From: Polytrichum commune
Taxonomy: Eukaryota; Streptophyta; Polytrichopsida; Polytrichales; Polytrichaceae
Length of the DNA: 64,000 bases
Assembly (NCBI GenBank): GCA_950295325.1
Contig: OX485806.1
Location: 53,935,169 to 53,999,168, forward strand
Direction: 5' to 3'
Shown: positions 47,237-58,738 of the stretch, in pieces
Layout: each line of letters starts with the position of its first letter
How positions within the stretch are numbered: position 1 is the stretch's first letter
Program-made: the position numbers and the translations under genes
The notes under the pieces: generated by a model
What the model was told of the DNA's origin: nothing
Seen by the model: the letters and a program-made list of their open reading frames with translations, nothing else
Database searches by the model: none

Positions 47237-47690
47237 TGGTTCCAAAAACCACATTTGGAGGTTAGCCAATTTAACCAAAACATTAATTGGTTGACAATAT
47301 CCAAATGGTCATTATGAGTCACAAATTGTACCATAGGTTGGGTGAAGGTTGGAGAGGCCAAATTTGGACCTAGTTGCGGAACAACCTTTGAAAGTTAGCC
47401 AATTTAACCAAGAAAATAGATAGTTGGCAATTTCTAAATGGCCACAATAACCCGTACCATAGGTTGGGCAAAGGTTGACAAGATGAAATTTGGACATGAT
47501 TTGCAAAATTACCTCCAAAAGTTGAATTGTCTTACCAAAAATGTCAACTAGTTGGAATTATGTAAGTGGTTAGAACAACCCAAAACCTCTATTGTGAATT
47601 GGTAGAAAGTTAACAATGTTGGATCCAAGGTTAATTTATTTTTGTGAAAAACAACCTTCAAAATTTGGCCAAAACATGAGTTGATTGGTA
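47237..47690 (+). repeat. Degenerate tandem repeat of about 130 bp, about four copies
   Basis: Anchors of the type AGGTTAGCCAATTTAACC recur near 47260, 47392, 47515 (TTGAATTGTCTTACC) and 47662 (TTTGGCCAAAACATG). Between them CCATAGGTTGGG-AAGGTTG and AAATTTGGAC recur at about 47331 and 47458. The last two units are strongly diverged. Confidence 0.6.
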
Positions 47691-48870
47691 GTGTTCAAAG
47701 CCAATAATGAAGGTTCTAGTGTAGTATGTACTGAATGATCTAGCTAAGGATGAAGGACCACCTTTAAAGACGGTCTAGATGTGACAAAGAGAAAAAATAT
47801 CAACAAAACAACGTTGGAGTGCAAAAACCCATTAACAATTGGCAACCATACAATAATATCGTAATTCTTTTATTTTTCTATATTTGAAATCAAGGTTGAG
47901 TTAATATGTGAACATATGTAGATTTGGACCAAGGGGTCCACCATATGTAGATTGGCATAATAATTGTGTTATGATCTCACTTGCACCAAGGGATATAATC
48001 ACTTTGGGTATAGAATTGCATATCGTATAGGAAGATGCAACAAAATATCAAACTGGATGTTAAACAAATTGTGGCCACTTCAACTTTTGTGACCTATTTG
48101 GAGACGTCCAAAGGTAACCAATTACTTTTAATGTCAATCAAACTCAAAGCAATGCCACATACCAATGTGTATGGAACCAACATTGTCCGAAAGACAAGAA
48201 TGTCAAAATTTCCAAGATTTTGCTAGGTTGGCTTACCAATTTAGAGTATAAAATAAAATGCATTTGCAAAAAAAATTGCACCTGTTATATATGATGAGTA
48301 TGCAAACCCTTATCCAAAAATGGGGTCTCAAAATTTAAACTCTAATTATCTATGGTGCAACTAATACAAAGGGTATTCTCAATCAATGATTTTCATCCTC
48401 AAGTGTTCACTTGGAAATGATCATAAGGATGGGATTGTTTAAAAATGATTCATCGCATTTTGGATGTTTGTGTGAACCACTTAGCATCATGTGCCAAGTT
48501 TTATATCTTCATTTTCAAGTGGTTGTTGGGATAAATATCATATGGCTTGATATAAATTCACATGCATTGGATGGATATGAATTTGGATTCTTATTTTCAA
48601 ATGTAAACCGCAAACTATAGCTCATGTGTAGAAATAATGTATTTCCAAATGATATATGATCTAAATCTAATTTGAAACCAATGATATATTAGTTTTATAT
48701 CAAATTTGTAAGATAAATTGGCAAAGGGGTTGCTCAAATTGCCCTTGCCTTTTTGCAATTCAAGGTCTAAATAGCTAGGTTGTTTATGTCCAAACCATTC
48801 TCAAATTGAGATGGTTAAAAAATGAGAAGGGAAGCATGGAACGTATGTTGAGATATTCTTTTGTTTATTG
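47691..48870. other. AT-rich DNA without recognisable gene
   Basis: No coding frame or RNA gene that I can support. Confidence 0.45.
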
Positions 48871-49526
48871 TGTTAAGGTAGGTTTGTAAAAAACCTTCCA
48901 CATGTTTGCCACCAAATTCCACAATAACAACTATTAGTCAAAGTGATGAATTAAAGAAACTCTGTTTATTTCCTTTGTAATGTCTAAGTACAATCATAGA
49001 CCAATTAGGTTTTGGTCTTAGTTCAGCCACCCAACCATAGCAGAAAGACAAAAGATTCTCTCTCATCCCCCAAACGTTCTCTTATGCCAAAGGCACTACT
49101 TTTACTTCTTATTCCCAAATATCATACACATATTCTATTTATAGATATATATTTAAGTCTACTATGAATCTTATATTTTTGGTTTTTGTAGAACATTCTT
49201 CCATCTTTTAATTCAATCACATTGTTCTAGTTGGAACTATCTAATTCCAACTTGGTTCATTTATTCATTCTTCTAGTTGGAACCATCTAATTCCAACTTG
49301 ATTTATCATCCATTCATTTAGTTGGAATTGTCTAATTCCAACTTATTCATTTATTCATTGAGAGTTGTCTAACTCCAATGAGTAACATCAATAAGGTGGG
49401 AGTTGTCTAACTCCAACGCAAATATCTTCCATCGGGAACTATCTAACTCTTGTCATCCTTTGCTTACAAACTGGCACATGTGGTTAGAAAATTCATTCTT
49501 CCATCAATATTTCTAGTTTCATTACA
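48871..49526 (-). repeat. 3' LTR of the minus-strand gypsy element, with palindrome array
   Basis: On the minus strand it begins TGTAATGAAACTAG after a purine-rich tract (complement of 49527-49539) and ends CCTTAACA at 48871. The opening TGTAATG is the same as in the 36530 LTR. It contains about six AGTTGGAA-(N4-6)-TTCCAACT type palindromes at about 49215-49450 and is the inverse of the LTR-like repeat at 3100-3923. Confidence 0.72.
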
Positions 49527-52500
49527 ATCTCCCTCTTCCATCAAAAATCATTGTCCCATGTAACAAAATTATGATAGTCTCTTCTAAAATCAATTTCTCT
49601 CTCCCAAGAAGCTTGTTCTTCATGATAGTTTTTCCATTTTACATAGAATCTATAAAATGTTTTATTCCTTAAATGTTGGTTCTCCATCTTCAAAATCTTC
49701 TCAAGTTCAAAAAAAAATCATCCTTCAAAGGTAGCTTTTGGAAGATCATTAAAAATATAGCTATGATCACACACATATTTTTTCAACAAGCCCACATAAA
49801 ATACATTATGGATTTGCCAATCCTTTGGTAGTTACACTTTGTAAGCTACTTATCAAGCTTCAATCTATATCGAATTGGAGTTACCTTTGAAAATGCTTTA
49901 TTATTCACTTCAAATTTACGAAAAAATCTTTTATTATCAGTATAATGCTTAGCTCTATAATGAATACTCTTCATCGCTAGCTTTGTTAACTCTCTAATTT
50001 CATTCATCTTTCCAATCATGTCATTAATATTTTCAAATCCAGTATTAGAAATAGAAAATATAATGGAAGTTCTACATTCTTGACCATATAAAGCATATAA
50101 TGGATTTACCCCAATATTATTATGAAGATGATCAGTGTATGCAAATTCCATCATATGCAACTACTTATCCCATGAGTGTTGTTTCTCACCAACATACATT
50201 CTCAACATATCCTCAAAAGTTATATTTGTTCGTTCACTTTGTCTATTAGTCCCATAATCATATATTATTGCTTAATTTAGTTTTAAGCCCACAAAATTTG
50301 AATAGTGTAGTCCAAAATCCACTCACAAACTTACGATCCCTATCATTTATAATTCCACATAGAATTCTATAGTGTCCAAAAATTTCTCATAAATTACCAA
50401 ACTATTGCATTAGCAATTATAGTAGTAATTCTAGAAATAAAATAAGCTCTCTTAGTTAATCTATCCACAACCACCATGATATTGTCAAAGTTACTTTAAG
50501 TCTAAAGCAATCCAATAATAAAACCCGCATTAACTAATTCAAATTTTAAGTTAGACACGCCAAGTGGTTGTAATAATTCATGGTATTTTTATTTGTTATA
50601 TTTTAGAGACTTAATATTATAAGCATATTCTTTGACATTGTTTTCCATCCCTGGCCAATAAAAATAACATTTGATTGCCATATAATTTTTTTGAAACCTA
50701 GATGGCTTGCTCTTTGAATATCATGAAGATTGTTCATAATGTTGAATCTATGCTCTCCAAACTTGGAAACACACACTCTATCATTATAATATTAGACCTC
50801 ATCTTTCAATTTAAATAATTTGAAATTCTTAATTTTATCCATAGTCCGAGCTTCCTCAGATGGAAGTTTCAAAAAATCATCATTAGCATAATACATTTTA
50901 ATCTTATCCATTAACAATTTTTATGCATGAAATAGCATTTGCTAGCAATGTTTAAAAAATAGCATCCGCAATCACATTCTCTTTACCTTTAACATATTTT
51001 ATAGCAAAATTAATTTCTTGTAAAAATTCTATCCATCCACATTGTTTTATGCTTAAATTAAGTTAGGTTGATAAATATCTCAAAGATTCAAGATTTTTTT
51101 CAATCTTAAACTTTATCCTTAGTAGATAATGTCTCAAAACCTTTAGACAATGTATCATTGCAAGTAATTCTTTCTCATATACTATATAATTCAACTTAGC
51201 AAAGTTTAATTTATGGGATTTATAATCAATTATTTTCTTATCTTGCATCAAAACTGCATTAATAGTTACATCATTAGCTTCCGTACATAAGATTATGTTT
51301 CCTTTCAAAGAATACCAAGTGGTTAAAATAGAAGTTTGAATTCATATTTGTCTCAAAGTTTGAAAGCTCATGTTGCACTCAGGGGTCCAATCTATCATGT
51401 TGCCTTTGTTTTTCAACAAATTGGTCATAGAAGCAACTATCTTAGAAACTTCTTTCACAAATCTCTTTTAATTGTTTGCAAGACCTAAGAAAATTCTCAC
51501 CTCAGTTTTAACTTTTGGTATTAACGACTCATCAACTACTTTGATTATCTTAGGTTCTACTGAGATTCTTTTATTTGAGATGATATGACCAAAAAGTTCA
51601 ACACAAAAAAATTAAAAAATTACTTAGCTTGGCATATAACTTATTTTCTTTCAAAATTTTAAGATTTATTTTGGAAATTGTTTGTGTTTTTCTACATTCT
51701 TGGAGTATGTAAGGATATCATCAATAAACACAAATACAAATTTATCCAAATGATAACAAAATAATAAATTCATCAAAGTCATAAATGTAGCAAAAACAAT
51801 TATAGTCCAAGAAGCATAACATAATCATAATGACACAAACGTGTTCTAAATTTAATTTTCTCAATGTTGGATTTTTAAATTCCAATTTTATAATATCCAA
51901 TTCTCAACTCAATTTTTGAAAAACAAATTGAATCATGTAGGTGATGAAATTTTTATCAACGCGGAGCAAAGGAATTCTTTTCTTTATAGTGAATTTATTT
52001 AGACCCCGGTAATCTATACATAATGTCAATGATCCATATGTTTTATTAGCAAAGAGGAGAAATGTTGCCCAGGGTAATTTGTTAGGTCTAATCTATCATT
52101 TCCTCCACAAATAATTTAATTGATTATCAAGTTATAAAGCATTTTAATCTAGAAAATGATGATATGGTGCCTTGGCTATGGGAATGGCATTGGCAACTAG
52201 ATTAATAGCATAATAAACCTCTCTCATAGGTGGCAATTCATTCTATTCTTTAGCAAAATCTATTTTTGATGTCATTCAATATAATTTTCACCCTTAAGTA
52301 AAATATTCATTGTCTTTAATGAGATTTTCAACTTCACTCATATGTATAAAAAACAATTGATCATATTTTCTACCAAAATCTTTCATTTATAAATGAGAAA
52401 GCATAGGAACCTTTGGTTAACATATTTTACCTATGATAGTGAAATATTTACCATTCTAAAGCTTTCCATGGATTGCTCTTTTCTTGCATGCAATCCATGC

Positions 52501-52640
52501 ATCCACTTCCTTTACCCACACCATACCCAATATCACTTCATAGCTTGCTCCATTCTAAACTTTAAAATCTGCCTTAGTATCCATTTATTGGATGTTCATA
52601 GGAACCTTCAATATGCGGCGACTAATGGAACTTGGTTGAT
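49527..52640 (-). pseudogene. Minus-strand Ty3/gypsy pol relic (protease end to integrase)
   Basis: Minus-strand order: the protease end with YEVILGMVW (about 52560-52480); RT with CIDYRGLNKFTIKKRIPLLR (about 52030-51960) and DILTYSKNVEKHKQF (about 51720); RNase H at 51308-51063 (VLMQDKKIIDYKSHKLNFAK, LNYIVYEKELLAMIHCLKVL); integrase with FYWPGMENNVKEYA (about 50660), [13 protein letters not shown] (about 50480) and 50160-49846 (NNIGVNPLYALYGQECR). The integrase C-terminal part closely resembles the one at 35.8-36.1 kb, so they are related chromoviruses. Gag and the 5' LTR are missing; the copia relic begins at about 52656, just where the protease ends. Stops and frame changes are numerous. 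Confidence 0.8.
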
Positions 52641-52655
52641 TGTAGGCCGATAAAA

Positions 52656-55600
52656 ACTAGTTTGAGTGTTTTGAGAGTATATCCAAACGTTTGATGGCAT
52701 AATTTGAGAGCCATGCTACTAGAATCATTGACAAATTCAATGGAGGGAATTTCAACCTTCGGAAATTCAAGACCGAAATGTTATTGGCATCCATGGATTT
52801 TTGGGACATTATGAACGAATCCGAGGAAGCCCCACCTTCTAATGTGGATTCCAAAGTGTTGAAGGAGTACTAAAGACGCCTTAGAAATGTTGCGCACATT
52901 TTCATGAGAAGTGCGTAAAACACCATGGGCACAAGGGGGACCCCGGGACTTGTGGCACCGTTGGTGAGAAGGCCCAAGTGATTATAGTGTAGGTGAAGGC
53001 CCCGGGCATTGGCAATTCCTCCCACCCACAAAGATTAGAAGCTTAAGAACACCTCAATTGGAGGTATGAGCTAAGAGATATGGCAATTTGAGTGGGGCGT
53101 TGTCCCGGGACAACTCCCTGGTATAGTAGTGGTCTAGTAATGGCTTCCGGAACTGCCAAGGTTTGAACATGCATAATCTCCTCAACACTCGTCCATCGGC
53201 ATTTAAGTGAAGCGCAGATAACAATGGAGTGGTTGCTTGTTAACATCAAAGATCATACAAGGAGGTTATGGTGTTCTGAACCTGCTAAGGATTTTTAACT
53301 CTAGCGGCTAAGGAATATGTATACTTGGCCCCAACTAATGGTAGAGAGACAAAAGGTGTCTTGACGGTAGGGTAGGGGCCGTGCCAAAAGTCCTAGAGAT
53401 TTATATGAATGAGGTGGTGTGGCCGAATCCACATGAGGTTGAACGACACGGCCTTCATGGGCATTGGTCCAATTTAAGGGCATAGTTGCCTAGTATGATC
53501 AACATAAAATTGGATTTCCATCCATGGAAATCCACAACTAAGAATTGGTTACCGATCTAGGGGCGAGTCCTGAAAGCAAAGTAGGGTTGGTTCCCTTCTT
53601 ATGAATTATAAGGTCTACGGTATGAGAAGCTAATCATTAGCATGGTGGAATGCAAAGGGTTAGCACTCGTGACCTTTGTTAGAATTGAAAAAAATGACTA
53701 AATTAGTTAAGGGAAGCTAGCAAAGGTGGCGATAAAAAAGGTAATGTTGATCATCTGCCTAAACTTGGCGGACAACCATCTTGCGCATATCAAGAGTTGC
53801 AAAAGACCTATGTTGGCGTGCAAGACCTTTTGCAACATTCATAAGATGAAGAATTTGTCAAATATCATTTTTACTTGCCATATGTTTTTTCACATATAAG
53901 ATGTAGAAAGGAAATGGTGTGTTGGACCACATCAACAAGGTCAACGCGTTCGTGGATCAACTTCATTGTCTAAATATATTCGTGGCAGACGAAGACATTA
54001 TTATCACCTTGCTCAAGAGTTTGCCAACTTTGTATAAATATTAGATCACCTCCTGGAAAATGATGGCGATGAAAGAACTTACAATGGACAATGTGATAAC
54101 GCGTTTGATGCATGAAATGTTAAAGTGTGAAAAAAAACCTAGGTGAAGATGCCACCATAGTGTTGTGACAAAACAAATGCAACATTTTATTTCCGCGCCA
54201 AGGCAAAAAAATCGTATTTTTATTGTAGCAAACCTGACCACATTGCGCATTTTTGCTATAAAACAAAGAACAAAAAAACTCAAAAATCCAAAAATACAAA
54301 GGACGATAATAACTACACATTTATGATGTGTAATGTAGCACATTCCAAAAGTGTGTGCAAGTAGATCATAGATTCGGGAGCATCAAAACACAAGACTTTG
54401 TATAGGGCCACATTTGACACATATGAGATAATCGTTTCACGCAATGTGTATTTAGATGATAATAGTATTGTCAAAACCATTGAAATGGAATCCATCATCG
54501 TTGAAACAATTTTCAAAGGAAATATCAATCAAATTCATATTAAGTATATGTTTTCCATATCAAATTGCATGCCAATTTGGTCTCACTAAGTAAACTTGTG
54601 TTGAGCGGATTGAAAGTCCAATTAAACCTAAATGAATGCATTGTAAAATCTTACAACGGTGAAGCCATTGCAATTGCACCACTCGAATGTGGATGCGGCA
54701 ATTTTGGTGCAATTTCCAAGGGGAGATGGCGTATTTTGGCTTTAGCACCACCGTTTTCCCCATTTACACGTGAAAGGTATTCATACACTCCAAAACATGG
54801 TAAGTGGCATGAACATTGGCTAATTTTTCTGTCTCACATTCTCATTGTTTTACAAAGTGTTCATAAAAACCACACCTAGGGTTGCGTTTTTGAATGACCG
54901 GGGAGGCAAACAAACAAATTCTTGAAAAATTCGCATTCTAACGTGTACCACATCTATGGGGAAATGCAAAATATTTTGTAACATTCATTGATTATTTTTT
55001 TAGGATGATATGATTGTATGCGTTGAAGTCCAAAATACAGTATTTTGAGAAATAAAAGGATTTTAAGGCGTTTGTAAAAATGCAATTGTAGCATAAAATC
55101 AAGGCAATTTGGTCATACAACAATGAGAAATTTGTTTCCAAAGTATTGCACTGTTTTTTAAAGGAGTGTCAGCACATGCTAGAGCACACTAGAGTAGTGC
55201 CAAAATGAGCAGATTGCACCATCATGGAGATGGAAAGGAGGATATTTCACACTCAGAATAAAGGAGTTGGATTCCATGACGACCAATGAAGTATGGAGTG
55301 GGAGGAGGCGTTGCATTTTACACATACGTGTATTCAAATGCATCACTTATATAATGATGTCGGATGAAAAGAGGGATAAGCTCGATGCAAATGCCACAAA
55401 ATGTTTGTTTTTGGATTATTTTGAGAGTATTGAGCCTATAAAAGAATGTGGTAGAAAACTAAAAAATCATTAAAAAAATGGGACGTGGCATTCATTGAGG
55501 ATAATACAAACATTGAAAATGATTTAGATTTGCATTTAATTGGGAGGTATGAAGGCCCTATAGTGGTTGTTTTGGATGAATTTTCCAATTATCTTTGTGT

Positions 55601-56829
55601 GATGCCAGGGAAGAATGCAAAGAGCAAGTGGGAGATGGTTTGGTTGCAAATGAAGAAGCAATCAAAATACCCGCTGAAAATGACGGCAGCGTTAAGGAAT
55701 TTGAAAAATATTGAAGATATTTTGAGATGGACCGGCACCTATCCAAAAAGTGGTGGAAAAGTCACATTCTACTCCAACACAGCGACGAACGAGCCAATGT
55801 GGCATTTTTTTAGGATATTTTAAATTTTTACAAGGCATTGAGATTTGAAATACACAAGTGGGAGGCCACATTCAAGAGGATTAAGACTTGTTCATGGCCA
55901 ATAGTACGTGGGAGTTGATCAACCTTCCAAAGGGTTGCAAAAATGTAGGATGCAAATAGGTGTTCCACACCAAAAATAATGCATTGGGTGAAATTCTTAG
56001 GTATAAAATGCGATTACTAGCAAAATGGATGATCTCAAGTGGCTGTAGTGGATTCCAACAAGACATTTGCCCCCGTGGCCAAGTTTATCACCATTAGATG
56101 TATATCGCATTAGGAGCAGCCATGGATTGGAAGATCCACCAAATTCACATAAGGCTAACATTTTTTAATGGAATATTGGAGGTAGAGATCTACATGGATC
56201 GACTAGAGGATTTTGTAGAAAGAACTAAATACCTTGCGTGCAAACTCGAGAAAGTTATATATAGGCTCAAGCAATTGCCGAGGTCATGGTACCACCGCAT
56301 CGGCTCGTTCTTCATCAATGAGGGTTTTTGTATGAGCCAAGCGTATCATTCATTGTACATCACGTAATCGGGTGAGCATTTGTTGGTGACAATCTTTTAC
56401 GTGGACAATTTAATCATATTGGCAAGCAATGTATTCCAATTGAAGTGGCTCAAATCGGAGCTTGAGAAAGAATTTGAGATAGACGATTTTGGAGAGTTTC
56501 ATTATTGTCTAGGAGTGGAATTTGAGAGGAATAAAAAAAGATGGACCATCATCATGAACCAAAGGAGCTACATCAAAGGTTTATTCAAGTGTTTCAACAT
56601 AGAATAATGCAAACCTGTTGGAATTTTTCTTAATGAGGATTCAAAATTGTTAAAACTTTTGAATGAGGAATTTAAGATTGTACAAAGGGAAATGGAAGGT
56701 GTTCCATACAATGTTGGGATAGAATCTTTCATGTATACAACGGTGGCAACAAGGACTAATATTGCATTTGCAATGAATATGGTGAGCCAATTCATGTCGA
56801 AGGTTGGTCCATGTACAATGCATAAATGA
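52656..56829 (+). pseudogene. Plus-strand Ty1/copia relic, copy 1
   Basis: Copia order is clear. Gag starts near 52690 with IDKFNGGNFNLRKFKTEM and SMDFWDIMNESEEA. A foreign-looking stretch lies at about 52884-53720, after which gag continues. The nucleocapsid reads FYCSKPDHIAHFC (about 54216), then the protease loop DSGAS (about 54370). The integrase end reads LHIRVFKCITYI...CLFLDY (55267-55473). RT runs in several phases from about 55900, with IHQIHIRLTFFNG, VIYRLKQLPRSWYHRI (56098-56367) and FYVDNLIILAS (56380-56607), where the catalytic YVDD is YVDN, then RTNIAFAMNMVSQFM (to 56829). It stops before RNase H, exactly where an LTR-like segment starts. No LTRs of its own were found. Confidence 0.85.
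52884..53720. other. Extra segment of about 840 bp inside the copia gag
   Basis: Copy 2 at about 62240 reads straight from the KVLKEYQRR region to the NLADNQF region. Copy 1 has the same two blocks at about 52855-52880 and 53755-53775, with about 840 bp between them that has different, GC-richer composition. It is probably an insertion. I found no clear terminal repeats or target duplication, so the type is unknown. Confidence 0.55.
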
Positions 56830-58559
56830 AATTGCAATTCATTCCAAGGAAAAAGAATTTCAACTACCTAACCAATGACAAAAAATCAAAACCCAAGTGA
56901 GATACTCACCTCGAGCTAAATGCTCATTCCTCTCCCTCAAGTTTGTGCCTCCAAGACTTAATCTCCTAATCCCGCTTCACTACGGCGGATGCACCATTTA
57001 TATAAGCCCTAAACCCCCACCATTATGCGTTGTAGTCCGGGTTAGAGCCTCTGGCTCACATGTACTCGTATGTCGTCGTCCAACCCTCAAATTTAGACCC
57101 CCAATGCACCATACAATTAAATGCAATTTCACAACTTTATTTAAAGAGCATGAAGTGACAAGTATTGAAGAAATACTTCCCCCTTTTGTGATCTCTTGCA
57201 CCCATGTCCACTCAATCCTAAATCACTCACCAATCTTAAGTCCCCTACTTACCACAATCACTCACTAAGCTATCCTTAACAATCCTATTGGCAATAAGCG
57301 CCGCCCATGTTACATAGGGTTTGCCTCTGCTTGAGAAGTCCTCTGTTAGTTCACCATTTTCCCTTCTAGGCCTCACACCCTTCTTTAACCTATCCTGGAA
57401 TGGATCAGAGTGTTGGCATGGTACCTAGCCGATGAAACCCCCTGTGGGAAGCCCCCCTCACATTCCCGAGGGCCCCCTACCCTGGTTCACTACTTATGCC
57501 TCTAAGTTCGGACTTGTAGCTGCTGGTCCCGGTTGCCTTCTCGGTCCTTGAGTGGCCAGTATGTGCCTCAGGCCAAGGGCCTGCTCCTCTCAGCTTCAGG
57601 GCACAGTCTCCTCCCTTATGACCATTCCCCGAAGCCTTCTATCCTCGGAGGAATCCCATGTCCTTCCTGCTGCATGTTTCCGCTCCTAACCACCGATGAC
57701 TTGGTACCCAGCAACTCCCCTTCACACTGCAGAGCGTGACTGTCCCCTAGCCGCACAATTCCTCCTCTGCCTTGAATGTTGCTTACATTAACCTGGCCTT
57801 GGGCAGTGGAAGCGAATCCAAAACCCAGAATATCTTTGCATTTGTCAGTGACATGCCATGGTTGTGAATCTGATGTCGCCTTCAAGCGAGCAACAAGCAA
57901 ACATGGCGATTCAAGCCCTTCCCTTTCGGTGCCTCACCTGTTTCCCGCACCCTCACCGCTGCCTAATCCACCGTTTTCTCAAGCCACATTGTTGCCTTTA
58001 CCGCAACCCATTCATTCACCTGCATTTAGACCGCAGCCCCCAGCTGCGTTCTTCCAGCATCTCAAATTTCTAGCCGCCTCCCACACAACGTTGCTGCCTC
58101 CATCCAGAACCCCCCTCCTTGCTCTACCCACCAGTGCATATGCCCGAACCAATGCCGAGAACGGCTTCCCTCTTCTGAGGCTGCCGTTGCCAGCGGAATT
58201 CTAGCTCCCCTGATCCAGCTTTGAGCCCAACCCCCGCCTCTTTTCCTTGAACTAACAACCAGTGAGCCCAAAACGGACAATAACATTTGCCTTGACCCTT
58301 AAGCCGGGAGCCTCAATCAAATGCATCCTAACCCTCTTCTAACTCTATCTTTCTCTCCCTACCCATGCCAAGCCCGAACACTAATTCTTGTCCTTCCCAA
58401 TTGCCAAGTGTCGCCTAATCCTCCCTTTAGCTTACTAAGAACATTAAAATAAAAACCGCACCCTTTTTATGTTTTAAGGTAATCATTGAAAAATCCAATT
58501 TAAAGTTTTAACAATTTCTAAGCTTAGGAACACATGTCGACACCAATTTTGGGCTCACA
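56827..58559 (+). repeat. Candidate plus-strand LTR, 1.7 kb, truncated element
   Basis: It starts TGAAATTGC right after the copia relic breaks off and ends GGGCTCACA. The next bases, TAATTGGCGACCATCTGGGA, resemble the primer-site region of Tat/Ogre-type gypsy elements. The GC content is moderate to high from 57240 to 58330. Frames within it (57776-58204, 142 codons, Pro- and Ser-rich) are not convincing genes. No partner LTR lies in the window, so the call rests on its ends and the primer-like site. Confidence 0.4.
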
Positions 58560-58561
58560 TA

Positions 58562-58580
58562 ATTGGCGACCATCTGGGAT
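58562..58580 (+). other. Primer-site-like sequence after the candidate LTR
   Basis: ATTGGCGACCATCTGGGA sits two to three bases after the CACA end of the candidate LTR. Sequences of this form follow the 5' LTR in Tat/Ogre-type elements. I cannot verify the tRNA match without a database. Confidence 0.4.
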
Positions 58581-58738
58581 TGGATCCCGAATCTCTTTGC
58601 TTGAAGACAAGTGCTTCATCATGCCCGGTACTCCTTGCATCGACTTTCGGATGTGCGTGTTGGAAAGCTCTCCCCGTTCAATGTCTCCAACTGCAAAGAG
58701 TTGTTCAAAAATGCCTCATTAACGACATAAGGTCCCAA

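Noticed and set aside
57776-58204. Pro/Ser-rich ORF of 142 codons as a gene
   Set aside because: Low-complexity composition, no start context or domain, and it lies inside a candidate LTR.
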